DNA of 60,000 bases from Owenia fusiformis. Taxonomy: Eukaryota; Annelida; Polychaeta; Sabellida; Oweniidae. The position numbers and the translations under genes were made by a program. Below, piece by piece: positions 51,801 to 60,000 of the stretch. Below the pieces are notes generated by a model. The model was not told where the DNA came from. It made no database searches and worked only from the letters and a program-made list of their open reading frames with translations. Location of the stretch: NCBI GenBank assembly GCA_903813345.2, contig CAIIXF020000001.1, positions 27,519,915-27,579,914 of the forward strand, given 5' to 3'. The first letter of the stretch is position 1; the number at the start of each line of letters is the position of its first letter.

Positions 51801-54800
51801 TTAATTTTTACGAGATATAGATATATGACCATGCCCCATATTTAGGTATACAAGCATTTATATCATATATGGCTAAATGAGACCTAAATCAGATATAAGC
51901 AGACCCTTGATCCAAATGGTGAACTTGAATTTCATAGATAGAATGATAAACTTGTATGTTTCAGGTGAATTTGGTGTTCCAAAGCCTTTCTACTTTCCAT
52001 TCACAAAGTCCTACTGGTGTGGCCATAGCTACAGGGCAGAGGATAGGGAAGCAAACAATACGTACAATGTCGACCATACGTTTGAGATGAATGATAATCA
52101 AAGAGGTATTATGCATAGGATCTCACAAATTGAAACATATGTGAAGATCTTTTGTGTTCATTTTCATAAGTATTGAATCATTTCTTCAAAATAAAAATCA
52201 TATTTAACTCCTCCAATGAAATAACCCTTTGACATGCATTTCATTTTTAGGGTCTGAAGAATTTGAAGCTGAGCCAAGAGATAAAAAACTGGGTGTTGCC
52301 ATTAAGGGTTTGAAAAAGGTGTATAGTAGAGGCAAGAAGCTTGCAGTGAATCAACTCTCTATAAACTTCTATGAGGATCATATCACATCATTTCTGGGCC
52401 ATAATGGAGCTGGGAAGACAACAACCATGTAAGAATACGTATGAATAATATAGAGGAGCAGTCATATAGCTAGCAACTTAGAGAATATTGAAACTTGAAA
52501 CTGAATATTATGGATCTTGTTGATATTGCTTGTAATGTAAACCAAGGGTCACATGACTTATCGAAAGACCTCCATCCACCTCAACCCTCATTAATTTAAC
52601 ACATTTAAAGATATTTTAGTTGGATGAACACTTCTAAACATTGAAAATAAACAGCAATTAATGCTATGAACTATCACTTATGAATTATTGATTATCCATA
52701 CTGTTAAACTGCTTTTACTTGTAATGAAAACCGTCATGTTGAAAATTTTGCATTTGTTTCCAGGTCTATTCTGACTGGTCTGTTTCCACCAACAGAGGGC
52801 ACTGCTTACATCTACGACAAGGATATTCGCTTAGACATGGATGAGATTCGACAAAGTCTTGGAATGTGCCCCCAATATAATGTCCTGTTTGACTGGTAAT
52901 GTTTCATTATTAACCATTTCAGACTGAATTTTTAAAAACAACTAATTTTGATGTTCTCAATTTGTGGGTGTTTGATAATTTGACAAATTCTCTTATATCT
53001 CTGGATTGATGGTCTTTTTGGCTTATTATGTATTGTCTGTTCAGAATGTTTTGCAGGTTTTCTATACATGAAAATCTAATAGGGTATTGCATTGTAGGTA
53101 AATACCTTATTTCTAATCAGGCAACGTGATATAGTGGATTGTTAAGCTGATTGATTAATCTGTGATTTTTAGCCTGACTGTTGAGGAACATTTGTGGTTC
53201 TATGCCAGCCTGAAAGGTATGGATACAAAGACAATACAGCCTGAGCTGGAGAAGATGGTTGTAGATATAGGACTACCACATAAAGTCAAAGAAGAATCCA
53301 AGAATCTTTCAGGTTTGTATCTTAAGTGTATTGTCCCATTGATTTGAGATATATAAAGATGATGTTTCAAGCAGATTCCAATTTGAGAGTCTATTTATTT
53401 TATTTTTTATTCAGACATCTTGTTCTATTTCATCTTTAGAATTTCAACTTCTGAATATATTGTTTCTTCATAAAAATATGTTTCACTTGAGCCAATATTG
53501 CAAATAGAAAATAAGAATGTCAAATTGATATTTCCAAACTTGTATAATTTTACTGTTTCCTGTCTTGAAATGTTCCCGATTTACAGATGAAAGTTAATAT
53601 GTTGTATTTGTCTAGGGGGTATGAAAAGGAAACTGTCTGTTGGTATAGCATTTGTTGGTGGCTCTAAGACCGTGATTCTGGATGAGCCAACTGCAGGGGT
53701 GGACCCATATGCCAGGAGACAGATTTGGGAGCTGCTGCTCAAGTATAGGAAAGGTACAATTTAGATCATTCAGTTGTCTTATCCTATTATTGCAGAGCTG
53801 AAATTATGTATGATTAAATTCATTTTTAAAATTGCGGCAGATGTAGTTCATCCTAGTTTTTTTGACATTCATGTAGAATGTTGATAATTGCATGTAGTGA
53901 TGTTTTGTTCTAGGGCGAACAATTTTGTTGTCAACACATTTCATGGATGAAGCAGATATCTTGGGGGACAGGATAGCGATTATATCCCAGGGAAAGCTGA
54001 AATGCTGTGGATCCAGTTTGTTTCTTAAGGTAAGAAACTGGGCGTGTAAGGCAAATATCTATATCTGCAATGTTGATGTGGAAAAGGCAGTCAGCTCCAT
54101 AGCTCAGTGGTAGAACACTCATCCGGCAAGGGAGGGGTGGTGTGTTCAATCCCAACTAGGGTGAACTGTCTTTTTCACATCAGCCCTCAGCGCAGAATTT
54201 CATTCTGTGTTTTCAAAACATTTCATCAACAAATTAAAATCCAAGATTCCAAAAAGACTTCCAAAAAATCAATATCAAATAATGATCATATTCTGAACAC
54301 ATGTTACATTTACTTCACTTATAGAGTCGTTATGGGAGTGGCTACTATCTGACAATGGTGAAAGGTGTGCAGCCAGCATACAATACTGGACCCGAGACTG
54401 AAAAGAAACCTGATACAGATGAAGCAATAAGACCTGGCAGTTCTCTCAGTGCAGCAACCATCAAAGAAATACATGTAAGTTAAACTTGATGTATTGCTTT
54501 CATAGAGAAAATGCTCTTAACTTTTGAAAAGTTCTGTTCAGTTAAGTTAGCATTTTAAGAAGATTGATCATAAGAGACTGAAATATACATATTATTTGAT
54601 ATGAATGAGTTTAAGAGCATTTTTTATGGTACAGAAGTAGTTTACTTGTTTGCATTTACATTAATTCATCAGTATATTTTTATAATTCTGTAGGCTGAGC
54701 TAGATGGGGCATCTGAGGTTGATGAGGGAGTGGCAGATGTTGATAAGTCTGATACAGCATCCAGTAGAGACACCCCTCCTGCTAGTGAAACCAATGAAGG

Positions 54801-57800
54801 TATGTAACAGACAGGATCATCAATTCATTAAGGTCTGGTTTAGAATCTATGGAAATTGGAGACCAAATTTGAAAGGTCTCATATTATGATATTTGTTATA
54901 AATCTTTGTATTGCAGTTGAGGCTTCCTATCTGAATATACAAGTATGATATAATCTCAATGTTTCCACATTTTCAAGATTTTCTAAGTCCAATAGATGTT
55001 AATACCTGAAATTACTCTTAGCAAAACTGTACCATAATGTACAGGGTGTTAAAAAAAACGCAACCCAAAGAAATCGCTATATCTTGGAAAATACTAGTCC
55101 AATTGTGTTCATTTTTTCAGGAAGGAAAGAAGAGACTGTGTATGTATAGCTCATGTTATTAGTTAGTTGTAAAACATGATGCCTTGGACAAATGCTCAAA
55201 AGACATTAGTATTGGAAAGATACGAAAAACGCAGTCAGAGACTACTGCCACAGCAATAAAACCAAATAACTTTCTTACCATAGTGTTTTAGCTATTCAAA
55301 TTTGGCACAAATCATCTTCATTCAATGTATGATAAATCTGTAGAGTGAAATCAAAATCACTCCAGGGACTTTACAGTTTTGGTTGAAATGCTTTCAAAAC
55401 CCAGTCAAACACCCTGGTTCAGTCAGACTTAAGAAGGCATTTTGACCATGACTGTAAAGTCCCTGGAGTGATTTTAATGAAACTCCCCCAATTCACTACA
55501 AATTATATGAAGATAATTTGTGGTGAATCTGAAGTGCCAAAACACCATGGTTAGAAAGTTATTAGGGTTTATTGCTCTGGCAGTCACCTCTGGTTGCGTT
55601 TTTCGTATCTTTCCAATACTAATGTCTTTTGAGAAGGTGTCCAAGGCATTATGTTTTACAACTAACTAACAGCAGGAGCTATACACACATAGTCTCTTCT
55701 TTCTTTCCTGAAAAAATGAACACAATTGGATAAGTATTTTCCAAGATATAGCGTTTTCTTTGGGTTGCGTTTTTTTTTGAACACCCTGTGAGTACTAATT
55801 CTTACATTTCAGTGCTGACTCCATGTGATGATGACAAAGTAACAGAGTTTGTAGAACGCTATATTCCTGATGCTGTACTGGTAGAGAATATCGGCACAGA
55901 GCTCTGCTACCAGCTCTCCAGTGATGGCGCCAGTGACGGCTCCTTTGAGAGACTTTTCAGGGGCTTAGATAAGAACATGGCTGACCTTGGGGTGTCCACT
56001 TATGGTGTATCAGATACTACACTAGAGGAGGTATGTACCCATAAGGCTATTTTTTTTTGTTACCACAATGGGCTACTTTTTTATTGTATCTCTATTAAAT
56101 TAATACCTGACAGAAATACATCCAAGAACTGAAACCACGTGAAAATCACTGAATTAACTAATGAGAACATTCTCAAAATATTTTATCGATTATGAAATGT
56201 GTTTCTTTGTCATCTCTGAGTTCATAAGATGGCTGCCTTTTTGATTATTAAGTAAACGATCAATAAGATATTATTGCAATTCAAGGTGTTCTTGAAAGTG
56301 GCTGATGAATCTGAGAATGGAGAGCTGACAGATGAGACAAGACGTAGTACACTGGACATTATGACAGAAGGTAGATATTCTCATCATTCTACAAAATAGG
56401 TTTATGATTTTAGATCATTGATATGATATAGTCAAAGTCACTCACCATTTCTGCTCTTCTTGAAATGTTGGCAACAATTTTAAGAATATCATGTGAACTG
56501 CACAGTATATATCTGATAGTAATTTACAGAGGGTATACCTGTCTATTCAACCTATCAATTACATAATAATTAGTTGCCCCAAACTGAAATATTTTATTAT
56601 CTGCTGGTCAATAATTTGTCCCTTTTCAACATTCAGTGAAAAACTTTCAATTCACAGGTATCATAGATGGACATTTATTACATAACATTTGAAGGGATGA
56701 ACTTAATTTCTGCATGAGTATATTTGTACTCACAGTACATCATCTATTAAATGCCTATATTTCCCCAGGTAGAAGGAATGCCATAGCAAGATTTAGGAAC
56801 TACAGGCAGATAGGACATGTTAACAAAGCATTTGTGACAGATGATCACATGACTGTAGATGATGGTGATTTACATAATAGTCCCACATTTAACCCCTAAA
56901 CACCACAGCATATATATTACTTAAGTTGTACACATTATAAGCATTAAGCCCTCTTATATGGAAATCCCCAAAATGTCTAAAACTGACCTGATCTGTCGGT
57001 TATTTTTATTCAAGCTTTTGTGATGGACTGTACACAACCCTGTCATGGGCGTAGCGCTATTTTTATGAGTAGTACGCCACAAAGGGAATACAATGTGAGC
57101 AAGCGTTCATGGGATCTGGGGTTGTCCCCCCAGAATATTTTGAAGTGTATTTGCAACCATCTGGTATGCATGGTACTGAGCGCTACGCCCATATATAGTA
57201 TATTTTAGGTAAATTGTAAGCTGTGACCCCCTTTCACTAGTTCCATATAAGCAGCACACCACCAACCAATCCCATCTCACTTGTACTTTAGGAATTGCAG
57301 ATCACCTTATTTCATTCTTTATTTTCCCCTGCACATTTATTCAGCTACATAGGTATTGCTTATTTTTCTCCCAATAGGTGGCAGGTATCCAAGACCAATC
57401 TCCCGACTGAGCTTTCGAAGCAAATGCCGGAGCTTCTTCGGCAAGAATGGCAAGATTGATTCAAAAGGCTTGCTGAGCAGTAACCCATACTTAGATGATT
57501 CAGGTCTGTTACTTAGTGTACTCTCTCATTTTTTAAATATTCAATGATTCTCAATATAATTTTGGATCCTTAAGCCATTTTCAAAATGTATGCTATGAAA
57601 TGTAAGCCTATTTTGAGTTTGATTGTTGAATTATTGTTGAATTGAACCACCTCTAGAAGCCAATTGAACTACAGTTAGGTACAAAAACTACTATTTCAAT
57701 GTGTGGTAGGGGGTAAGACATTGCTTTTCCCTTGCACAATATTACAATCTTTAGTTAAGATTTTAGTGTAAACATGTTTTGTTGCATATTTATAGTTGGA

Positions 57801-60000
57801 AATATAAGTTAGATATTCTACATTTAAGAATTTCTACATTTTATATCCTAAATTGGGAATTCTCCCAATATAGATGTTAATACCATCATAATTTTCTCAT
57901 GCTAGGTTAATTTTTTACCATTGTATCATCAATCAAACAAAAAATATTTTTTGTATTGAGATTTATTCATTTTTCTGTTGTTATTATTTCAGTGTCTATT
58001 GGAGGTCAGTCTGTTGACAGAGGTACACTTTTTATTTACTTTTAGATTTTTTATTTCTAATTTTTCATTATCTTTTATAATTCATCATATTTATTATTTC
58101 TTTAGAAACCTCATTCTGTTGTTAGAGATAAAAGCACTTAAAAACATTGACATTTAGTTCAAGATCAATCAGCTCCTCTGTTATTTTTGCAAGGAATCGT
58201 GGACTCTTCTATTATTTTGCAGCCTCAACATCAGTTGATATCGGCTCTGAAGTTGAAAACTGCAATGGTACAGGTTCATACAAGATCTCAGGATTCCCCT
58301 TGATTCGTAGACAGTTTGTTGCCCTGTTCATCAAACGTTTCCATCATGTTAGAAAGAGCAGGAAGGGTTTTGTTAGTGAGGTGAGGAAAAACTGGTAGTT
58401 GATTGGATAAAAAGATGAAGGATTAATGAATAAATTCAAAATATAAATCTTAGTATCCTTACTAAACTGGACGAGAGAGAATAGTTTGTATTTGTAATTC
58501 CAATGGTTAGCGAATTTAAATGAACCCATTTATCCTTTCTTGAGAATTCTGCCAGTTCAACCAATCTGAGAATGTAACACCATGGTTACTTGATTAGTGG
58601 GTCATCCAGTCCACCTATATGCAAAATTATGTCTCCACCAGAAGTGTTGACGTATTGTTATCGTTTCCATCTTATTTGTGGATGGTGTTCGGCGGTCAGA
58701 GTTGGCAGTCACTGTTTGGCAGGTGGCATCTGGTGTCTGTTATAAATGGCAGGTCGATGAAGTTTTGCATGTTAAAGCCTTTTATATTAATAAATTGAAC
58801 AGAATGCCGATTTCCACCCTCCTTACATGACCTTCTGATTCTATTCCAGATTCTCCTCCCTGCAGGGTTTGTTTGTCTAGCTTTGTTAATTGCTAGTATT
58901 ATTCCACCGTATGAACAAGACCCACCCCTTGAGCTTCATCCCTGGCAGTACAGCAACGTGAAAGGCAAACAGGACCAACAACTCTTTACATTCTACAGGT
59001 ACTGAAGTTATCTTAATTTGGGTTTATTAACCAATCATTAATCAGGTAGTAGTAGGTTCTCTTAATTTATTCACCAATTGGTTCATTCACCAGTTGATGT
59101 TGTGTATTATAGGGATGTAAGCAACATATTTTCCAGAGAACTTGAACGTGAACAAAATGATGTTTATTATTTCAGCAATGATGCCCCAGATAACAAGTAT
59201 GCTGCAAGGTTTGAAGAGTTAATGCATACTGGTCCTGGACCTGGCACAAGATGTATGAACTCATCCATCTATGAAATAAGGTACTTAAATCTAATTAATC
59301 TAATCTAATTACATGTAAAACTTAACATGCATGCATTAGCCATAAAGAGCTACTTGTATTGTTCTGTTGAATTAAACCAGTTGACAGTTTTCTTGTAAGT
59401 TGAAAGAGGAATCAATTAATATGAATAATTTTTTGAAATTAAATTATATTGATCTTTTCAGTGGTTTCCCATGTCAGAACCAGTATGCAAATAGCAAATG
59501 GTCTCCTATCCCAGAATACAATGCAAATATGACGTCTGACTGTGACTGCAGTACAGGACGCCAGGAATGTCCAGCTGGAGCAGAGGGACCTGAACCACCA
59601 TATAAAACTTTGCAGACAACAGACTTCCTGTATAATATGACAATGAGAAACATTTCTGATTGGATAAGGAAAACAAGATGGGATGATCAGTATTTTCAGA
59701 AGAGGTAAAAACTTGATGTTTTGGATAAGAAGAGCAAATTAATACTTTTGCCGAAACTTTCTTAAGAAATGTCTTTTTACTGAATTAAAAATGCATACCA
59801 TATCATGGTACTCTTTTTAATATACCTGTTCATGTACCTAATTTTCGCCTTTACATTAAAAATGATACAATAAAGATTTTACATGATAGGAGTGTCTTGA
59901 AAGCATCATTATATATCACTGAATTCAAACGTTATACTCAGGTATGGTGGGTTTTCATTTGGTGAGGTCAACCAGGATGTCAATGTGAATGTGACAGGAG
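34778..60000 (+). CDS. ABCA1: ABC transporter subfamily A, ABCA1/4/7-type, N-terminal two thirds (runs off right edge)
   Basis: About 36 coding exons are in the window (1,659 codons with one of the two alternative exons 15). The product starts [20 protein letters not shown], the usual beginning of ABCA1/4/7. TM1 follows at residues 25-45 (exon 2), then a large extracellular domain, TM2-TM6, NBD1, a variable acidic linker, TM7 and the start of the second extracellular domain. NBD1 has Walker A GHNGAGKT (966-973), signature LSGG (1065-1068) and Walker B VILDE (1086-1090). The family moves phospholipid, sterol or retinoid across the plasma membrane using ATP. Signature blocks such as NKAMPSAG-like [12 protein letters not shown] and YFPFTKSYW support the ABCA1 group; ABCA1, 4 and 7 cannot be told apart here and the gene may be their common orthologue. 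The second half with NBD2 is outside. Confidence 0.96.
36955..37070. repeat. Minisatellite of TAAAATGTTGCACAAAAA type in ABCA intron 3
   Basis: About four loose copies of an AAAATGTTGCACAAAAA unit, 20-35 bp apart. Confidence 0.6.
40331..40349. repeat. 19-bp palindrome GGTGCCAAA-A-TTTGGCACC
   Basis: This is a perfect palindrome with a one-base centre. It lies in ABCA intron 8, about 200 bp past the GGT stop codon. Confidence 0.7.
40541..45840 (-). CDS. GGT1: Gamma-glutamyltransferase (glutathione hydrolase), nested in an ABCA intron
   Basis: Twelve exons in gene order: 45733..45840, 45296..45444, 45008..45130, 44459..44556, 43977..44169, 43476..43636, 42921..43073, 42445..42581, 41947..42134, 41471..41711, 41138..41251, 40541..40696 (1,821 nt, 606 aa). 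Residues 6-25 form a type II signal anchor. The ectoenzyme removes the gamma-glutamyl group of glutathione. Family landmarks are [26 protein letters not shown] (substrate Arg), [17 protein letters not shown] and HGTSHLSI. Thr415 of HGTSHLSI is the autoprocessing and catalytic Thr. NNNMDDF, MSSMAPT and GASGGS follow, then a SDYRKGG end. All key residues are kept, so it should be active. It is about 35 residues longer than mammalian GGT1. The donor of exon 8 (GAG|GTTATC) is weak but the spacing fits the family exactly. AATAAA lies about 50 bases past the stop (40488-40493 reversed). Confidence 0.96.
46507..46673. mobile_element. Pogo-like MITE in ABCA intron 8
   Basis: The left end AAGTAAAGCCTGTCTTAGTG and the right end AGGTGTTCACTATACACAGG then TTTTACTG are inverted, and both carry GTGAACACC. 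The left flank is TA. At 167 bp with no coding sequence it is related in its ends to the element at 25607. Confidence 0.7.
46756..48943 (+). other. ABCA1: ABCA exons 9-14: second part of extracellular domain 1
   Basis: Exons: 46756..46867, 47069..47208, 47681..47797, 47992..48147, 48374..48467, 48826..48943. Exon 9 encodes a basic cluster ERRRKKRD. Exon 10 has the family YCNDLE block. Exon 14 has HLNYKIRME, which corresponds to the conserved HVKYKIRMD segment of ABCA1. Confidence 0.93.
48489..48610. repeat. 24-bp minisatellite, five units, in ABCA intron 13
   Basis: Units read CAGCTATAAAGCTCTCTYAT then TGGY; the last is 26 bp with CTATATAAAACTC. It begins 22 bases after the exon 13 donor. 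Confidence 0.95.
49307..50085 (+). other. ABCA1: Tandem homologous exons 15a and 15b of ABCA (candidate mutually exclusive exons)
   Basis: Exon 15a is 49307..49483 and exon 15b is 49909..50085. Both are 177 nt, enter and leave in phase 2, and have good acceptors and GT donors (GTGAGT and GTAAGT). They encode the end of extracellular domain 1, from FWRPG/FWKPG to FPYPCYIYD, just before TM2. By hand alignment 38 of 59 residues are identical. Vertebrate ABCA1 has one such segment. The intron between them is 425 nt. Confidence 0.9.
50381..52105 (+). other. ABCA1: ABCA exons 16-19: first transmembrane bundle (TM2-TM6)
   Basis: Exons: 50381..50603, 51070..51291, 51479..51683, 51965..52105. Family blocks present are [32 protein letters not shown] (coupling helix region), [16 protein letters not shown] and WYIEAVFPG followed by YFPFTKSYW. 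The last exon runs to the cytosolic face before NBD1. Confidence 0.95.
52251..54029 (+). other. ABCA1: ABCA exons 20-24: nucleotide-binding domain 1
   Basis: Exons: 52251..52428, 52764..52895, 53173..53312, 53616..53753, 53914..54029. Walker A is at the end of exon 20 and the Q-loop region ([11 protein letters not shown]) in exon 21. The signature LSGG spans the exon 22/23 junction. Walker [11 protein letters not shown] is in exon 23 and the switch His ([10 protein letters not shown]) in exon 24. All ATPase residues are conserved. Confidence 0.96.
54089..54152 (+). repeat. tRNA-derived SINE head in ABCA intron 24
   Basis: AGCTCCATAGCTCAGTGGTA then GAACA is an A-box tRNA arm, and GTGTTCAATCCC is a B box at the right distance. 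The 3' end does not pair with the 5' end, so it is a SINE head or tRNA pseudogene in the sense orientation of the host gene. Confidence 0.65.
55042..55788. mobile_element. Foldback MITE with arms of about 350 bp in ABCA intron 26
   Basis: The left arm starts CAGGGTGTTAAAAAAAACGC and the right arm ends in its complement (GTTTTTTTTTGAACACCCTG). The arms match over almost their whole length, leaving about 50 bases of loop. The left flank is TA and the right flank TG. No coding sequence is present. It stops 24 bases before exon 27. Confidence 0.85.
57045..57192. mobile_element. 148-bp MITE with perfect 14-bp terminal inverted repeat
   Basis: The termini are ATGGGCGTAGCGCT and its exact complement. 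It has a GCAACCATCTGG core shared with the degenerate segment at 30149-30330. It lies in ABCA intron 29. Confidence 0.85.
58223..60000 (+). other. ABCA1: ABCA exons 32-36: TM7 and start of extracellular domain 2
   Basis: Exons: 58223..58380, 58850..58998, 59176..59280 (or from 59113), 59462..59704, 59942 onward to the edge. Exon 32 has [19 protein letters not shown] and RKSRKGF, the pre-TM7 block. Exon 33 is TM7 ([19 protein letters not shown]). Exon 34 has SNDAPDN, and exon 35 a Cys-rich loop ending NISDW. Exon 36 opens RYGGFSFG. Exon 34 has two in-frame acceptors. Confidence 0.93.
58626..58795 (+). repeat. Short copy of the GTCACCAC repeat family in ABCA intron 32
   Basis: It begins TATGTCTCCACCAGAAGTGT then TGACGTATTGTTATCG, and ends GTTTTGCATGTTAAAGCCTT. 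Both ends match the element at 20041-21768; the tandem core is absent. Confidence 0.65.

Larger units (their letters stand above)
54325..58022 (+). other. ABCA1: ABCA exons 25-31: variable regulatory linker after NBD1
   Basis: Exons: 54325..54474, 54694..54799, 55813..56030, 56286..56370, 56769..56864, 57378..57503, 57993..58022. Exon 25 starts with the [12 protein letters not shown] block. Exons 25-26 are acidic and Ser/Thr-rich and do not align well with vertebrate ABCA1. Exon 27 is the conserved [16 protein letters not shown] region. Exon 31 is a 30-nt microexon. The donor of exon 29 (GATG|GTGATT) is the only phase-compatible choice that I see. Confidence 0.85.

Noticed and set aside
54089-54165. 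Functional tRNA gene
   Set aside because: A and B boxes are present but the acceptor stem does not pair, so it is called a SINE head.

Overview
The window is animal nuclear DNA. It is AT-rich, its genes are split by GT-AG introns of a few hundred to a few thousand bases, and it carries many MITEs, foldback elements and tRNA-derived SINE heads. Gene content and repeat style suggest a lophotrochozoan, most likely a mollusc such as a bivalve. That placement is an inference from style, not from a diagnostic sequence.

Layout. (1) 153-3169, minus: the first seven coding exons (581 codons) of a fatty-acid-synthase-type multidomain enzyme, covering the whole ketosynthase and the linker to the acyltransferase; the rest lies off the left edge. 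(2) 3.2-12.2 kb: about 9 kb without a supported gene, holding a tRNA-like SINE head, a degenerate mariner transposase and a foldback element. (3) 12245-13315, minus: an intronless class A GPCR. (4) 15513-19729, plus: a complete nine-exon papain-family cathepsin (374 aa). (5) 20041-21768: a mobile-element-like unit with an 11-unit tandem array packed with AGGTCA half-sites. (6) 24134-31980, minus: a complete five-exon MPV17L2 homologue (226 aa); its introns hold a nested mariner/pogo composite and several foldback elements. (7) 34778-60000, plus: an ABCA1/4/7-type full transporter, about 36 exons and 1,659 codons to the right edge, running from the start through NBD1 into the second extracellular domain. 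(8) 40541-45840, minus: a complete twelve-exon gamma-glutamyltransferase (606 aa) lying entirely inside ABCA intron 8.

All exon junctions were placed by eye, from splice dinucleotides, reading phase and family conservation. Phases close without remainder in the three complete multi-exon genes (cathepsin, MPV17L2, GGT). In the two partial genes they agree at every junction inside the window.

The strongest unusual observations are these. ABCA has two adjacent homologous 177-nt, phase 2-2 exons, which are candidate mutually exclusive exons. GGT is nested antisense in ABCA. A DR4/ER5-like AGGTCA array lies between a FAS-type gene and an ABCA1-type gene. Two unrelated MITEs each end about 23 bp upstream of a splice acceptor. 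The FAS-like gene has a GC-AG intron and a basic Ser/Arg-rich insert. The genes form no operon; FAS, ABCA1 and GGT share a loose metabolic theme (lipid synthesis, lipid export, glutathione turnover) that may be coincidental.
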